DNA from: Sulfurimonas sp. SAG-AH-194-L11
GTDB lineage: Bacteria > Campylobacterota > Campylobacteria > Campylobacterales > Sulfurimonadaceae
Reading direction: 5' to 3'
Length of the DNA: 64,000 bases
NCBI RefSeq assembly: GCF_029215995.1
Contig: NZ_JAEMVB010000004.1
Span: forward strand, 40,537-104,536
A program made the position numbers and the translations under genes. The first letter of the stretch is position 1. Each line of letters opens with the position of its first letter. The notes beneath the pieces are model-generated. The model was given only the letters and a program-made list of their open reading frames with translations, made no database searches and had not been told where the DNA came from. Of this stretch, positions 58,181 to 64,000 are shown piece after piece.

Positions 58181-59758
58181 ATGTTTTTAAGTGGCGTTGG
58201 ATATGTCTTCACAAAAAATAGTATCATAACAAACTATGATAAAGAGAGAAAAATATTATTTTATGAGATTCAAATGCATGCTAGTGAGCTACTCTCTAGT
58301 CTTATGTATGAGTACAGTACTCAAAAAGAGCAACTACTTCAAAAGCATAAACTCGTTGCAAGTTATATAAAAACAAGCAAGATAAATCCTTTAGAATTAA
58401 ATCTTACAAAAGTTCTTAAACAGATTAATGATAAAACAAACGCTTACAACATTTACATAACGGATACAGACTTTATAATTAGAAATACTACTTTTACAAA
58501 GGATATAGGTTTTGATTTAAGTTTTGCAAAAGCCACTTTTGAGGAACATCTTGAACATAACACAACAGGTATTTGTACTCCTCTGTTTGAAAAGTTTTCT
58601 AAAAAGTTTTTAAGTTATACGGATTCTTATGTGATGAGTGAGGGAAAAAGATTAGGAGTATTACAGGTAAGTTATACTTATGAGAAAAGTTCTAGCTTAC
58701 TTTTAAAGGTGCAAAAACTTCTATCAAAGTATCCTAGTCTGATGGATGCCAAAGCATATATTATGGTAGATAGTGGCTTTGTAAATGATGTTATTTTAAG
58801 AGATTTTACAGCTTATAAACCAGACTTAAAAGAGATTTTAGAAGTTATCCAAAGTGGTGAAAATATAAAAAATAAACTCTTGACACGGAAATTAGTGATA
58901 AACAATTTCACAAAAGATGGTGTTTCTTACAGTGAGATGCATATAGCAAGTAAAAGTGCTATTTTTGATGATACAGAGATACTATACTCTTTAGTTTTAG
59001 ACAATACTAACTTAGAAAACAAACTAAAAAATCTCAATCTTTTTATGTTTATACTTATAGTGTTAGGAAGTATCGCTATCTTAGTAACATTTAAACTCCG
59101 CAAAAAAGAGATAAAGCTGAGTGAGCAAGATAGGTTTGTTCAGAGTTCCATGCATGAGATTAAAACTCCCTTGAGTATCATAACTCTAAATAATGAACTC
59201 AGAGAGTTAGAGTTTGGTGTTGATGAGTACTCTAGTGAGATAGATAGTGCAATAAAAACTCTTAAAACTTCTTATGATGATATGAGTTTTACTATGACAA
59301 AAGATGAACTTTCGTATCCTGTAGAACTATTTACACTCGGAGATGTTTTACAAAAGAGGGTAGAGTACTTTAAAAGTATAGCAAATTCTAAAAATAAAAC
59401 TATAGACTTTACGTTAAGTGGTATCTGTAGGGTGAGTATATCACAAGTAGAGCTTATACGACTTATAGATAACAATCTTTCAAACGCCATCAAGTATGCA
59501 AAAAACAACTCAACTATCTCTATTTATTTAAATAATAATGAACTTTCATTTCATACATTCAGTAAGCCCATACAAAATACAAAAGCAATATTTAACAAAT
59601 ATGTAAGGGAAAATAGTGTTGTTGGTGGACATGGTTTAGGTCTCTCAATAGTTCAAGAAATTGCTAGTAAGTATGAAATAAAAATAAAACTTACCTCTAG
59701 TAAAACAAAGGGTACAATATTTGCCTATATCTTTAAATGTCATGAGAGTGACATCTGA
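58181..59758 (+). CDS. Membrane sensor histidine kinase
   Basis: A 525-residue kinase from the first ATG. An N-terminal helix is followed by an extracytoplasmic sensor (about 20-280), a second helix (about 283-305), HisKA with SSMHEIKTPLSI (phospho-His), and HATPase_c with DNNLSNAIKYA (N box) and GGHGLGLSIVQEI (G2). The G1 box is weak. The first helix is truncated at the ATG; the frame continues upstream to 58127 with hydrophobic sense codons (see findings). A response-regulator gene follows 3-18 bp later, and a lipoprotein gene is divergent upstream. Confidence 0.83.
   Translation: MFLSGVGYVFTKNSIITNYDKERKILFYEIQMHASELLSSLMYEYSTQKEQLLQKHKLVASYIKTSKINPLELNLTKVLKQINDKTNAYNIYITDTDFIIRNTTFTKDIGFDLSFAKATFEEHLEHNTTGICTPLFEKFSKKFLSYTDSYVMSEGKRLGVLQVSYTYEKSSSLLLKVQKLLSKYPSLMDAKAYIMVDSGFVNDVILRDFTAYKPDLKEILEVIQSGENIKNKLLTRKLVINNFTKDGVSYSEMHIASKSAIFDDTEILYSLVLDNTNLENKLKNLNLFMFILIVLGSIAILVTFKLRKKEIKLSEQDRFVQSSMHEIKTPLSIITLNNELRELEFGVDEYSSEIDSAIKTLKTSYDDMSFTMTKDELSYPVELFTLGDVLQKRVEYFKSIANSKNKTIDFTLSGICRVSISQVELIRLIDNNLSNAIKYAKNNSTISIYLNNNELSFHTFSKPIQNTKAIFNKYVRENSVVGGHGLGLSIVQEIASKYEIKIKLTSSKTKGTIFAYIFKCHESDI
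59738..59753. promoter_or_regulatory. Candidate operator TGTCA-N6-TGACA, copy 2
   Basis: TGTCATGAGAGTGACA overlaps the last codons of the kinase, just before the response-regulator start. Same half-sites and spacer length as the copy at 58054. Confidence 0.4.
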
Positions 59759-59776
59759 TTTGTGTACAATTCTAGT

Positions 59777-60379
59777 ATGAAAATATTACTCCTTGAAGAT
59801 GACATTGCACTCAATCGTGCTATAAAAAAAGTGACACAACTTGATGGTCATGAAACTACTAGTTTTGTTGATGGAGAGGATGTTTATAGTAGTTTGGATG
59901 ACTTTTATGATCTTTATATTCTAGATATTAATGTTCCAAATATAAATGGTTTAGAACTCTTAAAGTTAATATATGAAAAGAATGATAATTCTAAAGTTAT
60001 CATGATAAGTGCAAACACAGATATTGACTCCCTTAAAAAAGCATACGAGTTTGGTTGTATTGACTACTTAAAAAAACCATTTCACCTAGAAGAATTACGC
60101 ATTAAAATAGCCAAAGAAGTAACAAGTAGTGAAGTACTTTTACAGAGTGTAAGCTTAAAAGATGAAACTACTCTTACAAAAAAAGAGGAGTTGTTTTTGA
60201 GGCTATTACTGAGTAGTGGTCAAAATGTAATGAGTTATGAGGCTATAGAAAATAGTGTTTATGAAGGAAACTATATGAGTATGGATAGTTTAAGGGCATT
60301 AGTCAAACGACTACGCTTTAAACTAAAAGATAGTCGTATAGATAATGTACTAGAACAAGGATATAGACTAAGTATTTAG
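59777..60379 (+). CDS. OmpR-family response regulator
   Basis: A 200-residue regulator from the ATG at 59777 (MKILLLEDD), with an upstream in-frame GTG at 59762 as alternative. The REC domain has LEDD, YILDINVPN (phospho-Asp) and YLKKPF. The C-terminal winged helix is TLTKKEELFLRLLLSSG with recognition helix SMDSLRALVKRLRFKL. It pairs with the kinase just upstream. It may bind the TGTCA-N6-TGACA palindromes seen on both sides of the kinase gene. Its stop lies one base from the stop of the opposing acyl-CoA synthetase gene. Confidence 0.87.
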   Translation: MKILLLEDDIALNRAIKKVTQLDGHETTSFVDGEDVYSSLDDFYDLYILDINVPNINGLELLKLIYEKNDNSKVIMISANTDIDSLKKAYEFGCIDYLKKPFHLEELRIKIAKEVTSSEVLLQSVSLKDETTLTKKEELFLRLLLSSGQNVMSYEAIENSVYEGNYMSMDSLRALVKRLRFKLKDSRIDNVLEQGYRLSI

Positions 60380-60380
60380 T

Positions 60381-62051
60381 CTACTCAACATATAAAAAGC
60401 GTTTAATCTTTTTAGTCGGTGTTTTAATGAAAGGTTCTATCTGCTCTACAAATTTCACCATTTTTGCGTAAGTTGCTACTTTTGTGTTTACATCTTGGCG
60501 CATCTCTTCGAGGAGTTCATTAATTTTTTCTTTTACTTGGCTATCTGGTAAATTATGTGCCTCAAACATTTTATCTATAAGCTCATAGTCTAAGTGTATT
60601 TTTGCAATTAGTCTATTATCTCGCATTAACACAAGTGAGTCTACAACCGCTTCATGTTGGTTGATGGTTGCTTCTATCTGTTCGGGAAAAATGTTCTCTC
60701 CTCCACTTCCTATTATGACATTTTTACTTCGTCCATTTATAAAGATATATCCATCCTCATCAACATAACCTAAGTCTCCAGAATGGAACCAACCATCACT
60801 ATCTACAACTTCTGCACTCTGCTTTTCATCTTTGTAGTAACCTAGCATAAGACTTGGAGACTTAAAGAGTAGTTCACCTGAACCGGTTTCATCATCTGGA
60901 TCTTTTACTTTTACCTCAACTCCAGGACATACTGTTCCTGTAGAGTTTAATTTTATTTGACTCCCTAAAACGGTTCCAGCAAGGAGAGGTGCAGTTTCAG
61001 TGAGCCCGTAACCAATAATATAAGGAAATTCAGCCTCTTTTAAAAACTTTTCAACATAAGGAGAGAGTCCTGCTCCTCCAATACCAAAAAAGCGTAGTCT
61101 TCCTCCAAAAGTTTCTATGAGCTTTTTTCCGGCAATTTTGTTGAGTTTTTTTCTAAAGAAAGGAATATCATAGAGAGTTCTCATGATATATGAGCCTGTA
61201 AACTTTGGTAATACCTTGTTTTTATAAATTTTTTCAATGATAAGAGGAACACTTATCATCATAGTTGGTCTAACTATGCTAAATGCCTTGAGTAAAACAC
61301 TTGGTGTTGGAACTTTGTCAATGTAAAGTACACTTGAACCGTGAAGTATGGGTACTAAAAAACCAACCGTGCACTCTAGTGTATGTGCTAGAGGTAAAAT
61401 AGACAAGAAGACATCATTTGGAAGTATTTCAACTTTAGAGTATGTAGAGAGTGCATTTGTGACAAGGTTTTTATGAGAGAGCATTACACCTTTTGAGTTT
61501 CCAGTTGTTCCAGAAGTGTAGAGGAGGGCTGCCATATCATCTTCAAGAGGTATGCTTAACTCTTTTGCCGAACTAAGTTTTTGTTTAATGATTGAGATAT
61601 AACTATGATTTGTGAGTGCTGTAACTATCTCTAGTGTATCAAGCTTAACAACAAAGTGTAATCTTGAGTCATTAAGTTCTTCAACTGTAGAGAGATGTTT
61701 ATCTGAGACAAAAATCGCCTTTGCTTCTGAGTGATGGATGATATGATGCACATCAGATGTATGAAAATCAGGTAAAATCGGAACTACAACTGCTCCAAAA
61801 TATGTAATACTAAGATAAGCAACACCCCAGTTTGGCATATTTTCACTAAGTATCGCTACTTTATCACCTTTTTTTATACCATTAGCATGAAGCATAATGA
61901 TAGTATCTTGAATGCTTTGTCGTAAATCATCATAGCTCATAGGATCTTGACCAACCTTTGCTAATGCCGGCTCATCCGGGTATAAAGCAACCGAACGATC
62001 AATAAGACTTTTTAACGTAAAGTTTTCTAAGTTTTCATAAGGGTAAGTCAT
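60381..62051 (-). CDS. Long-chain acyl-CoA synthetase / AMP-forming ligase
   Basis: A 556-residue ANL-superfamily adenylating enzyme. The P-loop-like motif LLYTSGTTGNSKGVMLSH, IGYGLTETAPLLA and the A8-like GWFHSGDLGYVDEDGYIFINGRSKN are intact; LRFFGIGGAGLSP is also typical. The C-terminal Lys is in TPTKKIKRF. It activates a fatty acid, most like FadD15-type long-chain synthetases. Exact chain length unknown. It converges on the response regulator and is divergent from the YgiQ gene. Confidence 0.86.
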   Translation of the reverse strand: MTYPYENLENFTLKSLIDRSVALYPDEPALAKVGQDPMSYDDLRQSIQDTIIMLHANGIKKGDKVAILSENMPNWGVAYLSITYFGAVVVPILPDFHTSDVHHIIHHSEAKAIFVSDKHLSTVEELNDSRLHFVVKLDTLEIVTALTNHSYISIIKQKLSSAKELSIPLEDDMAALLYTSGTTGNSKGVMLSHKNLVTNALSTYSKVEILPNDVFLSILPLAHTLECTVGFLVPILHGSSVLYIDKVPTPSVLLKAFSIVRPTMMISVPLIIEKIYKNKVLPKFTGSYIMRTLYDIPFFRKKLNKIAGKKLIETFGGRLRFFGIGGAGLSPYVEKFLKEAEFPYIIGYGLTETAPLLAGTVLGSQIKLNSTGTVCPGVEVKVKDPDDETGSGELLFKSPSLMLGYYKDEKQSAEVVDSDGWFHSGDLGYVDEDGYIFINGRSKNVIIGSGGENIFPEQIEATINQHEAVVDSLVLMRDNRLIAKIHLDYELIDKMFEAHNLPDSQVKEKINELLEEMRQDVNTKVATYAKMVKFVEQIEPFIKTPTKKIKRFLYVE

Positions 62052-62140
62052 AGCTAATCTCTTCTTTTGGATTTATTTAGTATTATTATACATATAAATA
62101 GTGTAGATATAATAACATTACACACAAAAAAGGCAAATTC

Positions 62141-63922
62141 TTGAGCAGACGTCACAAAAGCAATCAACCAAAACAAGATACTGTAAACTTTACACAAGCA
62201 GATTTTTTACCTACCACTCGTGCAGATATGGATGCTAGAGGATGGGACTACTGTGATATTATCCTCGTGAGTGGTGATGCCTACATTGATTCTCCTTTTA
62301 TAGGTGTGGCTATGGTTGGTCGTATGCTCGAGCGTATGGGTTATAAAGTAGGTATGATAGGTCAGCCTGATATCAAAAGTCCTGATGATATCCGACGTTT
62401 AGGTGAGCCGCGTTTGTACTGGGGTGTGAGTGGTGGAAGTGTTGATAGTATGGTGAGTAACTATACTGCAACAAAAAAGTTTAGAAACTCAGATGATTAT
62501 ACTCCAGGTGGAAAAAACAACAAACGTCCAGACCGTGCTATAAGTGTTTACTGTAACTTAATCCGTCAGCATTTTAAAAATACTGTGCCTTTAGTGTTAG
62601 GTGGGATAGAAGCTAGTTTAAGAAGAGTAACACACTATGATTACTGGTCTAACAAACTTAAAAAGCCTATACTCTTTGATGCTAAAGCAGATGTTCTTAT
62701 ATATGGTATGGGTGAGACAGCTATAGAAGAGCTCACTCGTGCTATGGATGAGAAACGTGACTATAGAGATGTAAAGGGAATTTGTTACATCTCAAAAGAG
62801 CCGGTAGAGAGTTTTCATCAGATGCCTTCACACCAAGAGTGTTTAGATGATAAAGAGAAGTACATAGACCTCTTTGACCTCTTTTATGATAACAACGACC
62901 CTATAGCTGCTAATGGTTTATGTCAGGCAGTAGATAAACGCTACCTTATCCAAAACCCACCGTGTAATCACCTCAATGAAAAAGAGATGGATGCAAACTC
63001 AAATCTTCCTTTTACAAGAGAATTACATCCCCACTATGCAAAAGAGGGAAAAGTAAAATGTTTAGAGACTATTAAATTTTCTATCATGACACACCATGGT
63101 TGTTGGGGAGAATGTAACTTCTGTGCTATTGGTGTACATCAAGGGCGTAGTATAAGAACTCGTAGTGAAACCAACATCCTTGCAGAAGCAAATGAGTTTA
63201 ACAAGTACAAAGACTATAAGGGAATTATCTCTGATGTTGGTGGACCAACTGCTAATATGTACGGATATGAGTGTAACAAAAAAGAAAAACTAGGTACTTG
63301 TGATCATCAGCGTTGTGTAGATGCGACACACCTTTGTCAGTCTATGAAACCAGACCATTCTCGTAACATTAATCTACTTAGACAGATTCGTGAAGTTCCG
63401 GGTGTACGTAAGGCATTTGTAGCTTCAGGTGTGCGTTATGACCTCATAACAGCAGATAAAGAACATGGATACTCTTATCTAAAAGAGATGGTAAAACACC
63501 ATATATCAGGACAGATGAAAGTAGCACCTGAGCATACACAACAACATGTCTTAGAGCTTATGGGTAAACCAGGAAAACAGACACTTATAGACTTTAAAAA
63601 GCTCTATGACAAGCTAAACGCCGAAGAGGGTAAAAAACAGTTCTTAACCTACTATCTTATAGCAGCTCATCCAGGTTGTGAAGAGAAAGATATGCATGAG
63701 TTAAAGCGTTTTACAACAGAAGAGTTACAGATGAACCCTGAACAAGCACAGGTCTTTACTCCAACTCCTGGTACTTACTCGGCAGTTATGTACTACACAG
63801 AGATGGATCCTAAAACGAGAAAAAAAATCTTTGTAGAGAAAGATACTAAACGCAAAGAAAAACAAAAAAACATAGTAGTCAATAAAGAGCACTTTTCTGC
63901 AAGTAGTGGTTTTGCTTCTTAA
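62141..63922 (+). CDS. YgiQ-family radical SAM protein
   Basis: A 593-residue UPF0313/YgiQ-type radical SAM enzyme. The N-terminal B12-binding-like region has IILVSGDAYIDSPFIGVAMVGRMLERMGYKVGMI (as in the family), the cluster motif CWGECNFC (C-x3-C-x2-C) is near residue 320, and VAPEHTQQHVLELMGKPG and QVFTPTPGTYSAVMYYT are conserved downstream. The substrate is unknown. The start is TTG at 62141 with AAAGGC upstream. A hairpin follows the stop. Confidence 0.88.
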   Translation: MSRRHKSNQPKQDTVNFTQADFLPTTRADMDARGWDYCDIILVSGDAYIDSPFIGVAMVGRMLERMGYKVGMIGQPDIKSPDDIRRLGEPRLYWGVSGGSVDSMVSNYTATKKFRNSDDYTPGGKNNKRPDRAISVYCNLIRQHFKNTVPLVLGGIEASLRRVTHYDYWSNKLKKPILFDAKADVLIYGMGETAIEELTRAMDEKRDYRDVKGICYISKEPVESFHQMPSHQECLDDKEKYIDLFDLFYDNNDPIAANGLCQAVDKRYLIQNPPCNHLNEKEMDANSNLPFTRELHPHYAKEGKVKCLETIKFSIMTHHGCWGECNFCAIGVHQGRSIRTRSETNILAEANEFNKYKDYKGIISDVGGPTANMYGYECNKKEKLGTCDHQRCVDATHLCQSMKPDHSRNINLLRQIREVPGVRKAFVASGVRYDLITADKEHGYSYLKEMVKHHISGQMKVAPEHTQQHVLELMGKPGKQTLIDFKKLYDKLNAEEGKKQFLTYYLIAAHPGCEEKDMHELKRFTTEELQMNPEQAQVFTPTPGTYSAVMYYTEMDPKTRKKIFVEKDTKRKEKQKNIVVNKEHFSASSGFAS

Positions 63923-63928
63923 AAATAA

Positions 63929-63959
63929 AACAAAACAAGATAAATAGTCTAGTTTTGTT
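63929..63959 (+). terminator. Hairpin after the radical SAM gene
   Basis: AACAAAACAAGA (63929-63940) pairs with TCTAGTTTTGTT (63948-63959), 11 of 12 positions, loop TAAATAG. It begins 7 bp after the stop. No T-run follows, so the termination role is tentative. Confidence 0.5.
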
Positions 63960-64000
63960 CCATTATGTTACCTAATCGTTATTTTATTTAGATTTTACTC

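Noticed and set aside
1..64000. CRISPR arrays, insertion sequences, prophage, tRNA or rRNA genes
   Set aside because: I looked for repeated spacered units, transposase motifs, phage structural genes and cloverleaf or rRNA landmarks and saw none.

Overview
The window is a dense, AT-rich, almost entirely coding stretch of bacterial chromosome. Gene content points to a chemolithoautotrophic Campylobacterota (Sulfurimonas-like) organism. The pointers are a Dab-type inorganic-carbon uptake operon, a five-subunit 2-oxoacid:ferredoxin oxidoreductase of the kind used in the reductive TCA cycle, a campylobacterotal-type accD-thiE-rlmH-dksA-dus cluster, a cheX-fliN-fliO cluster, the carboxy(nor)spermidine polyamine route, and many TTG/GTG starts. 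The genus is an inference. No rRNA, tRNA, insertion sequence, CRISPR array or phage was seen.

Region by region. 1-2585 (minus): dabB, a multi-spanning membrane protein, and the 5' end of dabA. A 0.5-kb divergent regulatory region separates these from 3124-6864 (plus), the oxidoreductase genes D-E-A-B-G ending in a clear hairpin. 7004-9982 (plus): a CobW-type GTPase, ribBA with a degenerate cyclohydrolase half, and apbE. 9966-12767 (minus): two related 4-TM proteins, an FMN-binding protein with an ApbE target site, and a porin behind a consensus sigma-70 promoter flanked by two Fur-box-like sites. I read this as an iron-controlled extracytosolic flavin redox locus. 12930-20471: a diguanylate cyclase, an RraB-like protein, an LplT/PlsC fusion with dgkA, and carboxynorspermidine dehydrogenase/decarboxylase flanking an HDOD protein. 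20468-24043 (minus): TolC, HlyD and an ABC-exporter membrane domain with no ATPase. 24195-29523: a methyltransferase, selO, alkC, recO and a solitary HhH plus PD-(D/E)XK-like protein downstream of an AAAG repeat. 29948-35775: gltBD. 35910-41281: the accD-to-dus housekeeping cluster, including a second nuclease-fold candidate. 41278-42960 (minus): fliO, fliN, cheX. 43053-47607: a TSUP permease, uvrA, and an HMA lipoprotein plus DUF4395 pair behind an RBS-occluding hairpin. 47670-51387: an HD-GYP regulator, a hybrid kinase and ppaC. 51325-56994 (minus): a MoxR/DUF58/BatA/BatBC/BatD operon preceded by two small membrane proteins. 57037-60379: a lipoprotein divergent from a histidine kinase/response regulator pair with a repeated palindrome. 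60381-63922: an acyl-CoA synthetase and a YgiQ-type radical SAM protein.

The genes together describe an autotroph that concentrates CO2, fixes it through ferredoxin-dependent carboxylation, assimilates ammonia through GOGAT, senses its environment through several two-component and c-di-GMP proteins, and swims. The most unusual parts are the Fur/flavin locus, the ATPase-less ABC/HlyD/TolC operon, the solitary nuclease gene, and several cis-regulatory structures. All functional statements rest on motif recognition by eye; no database search was run.
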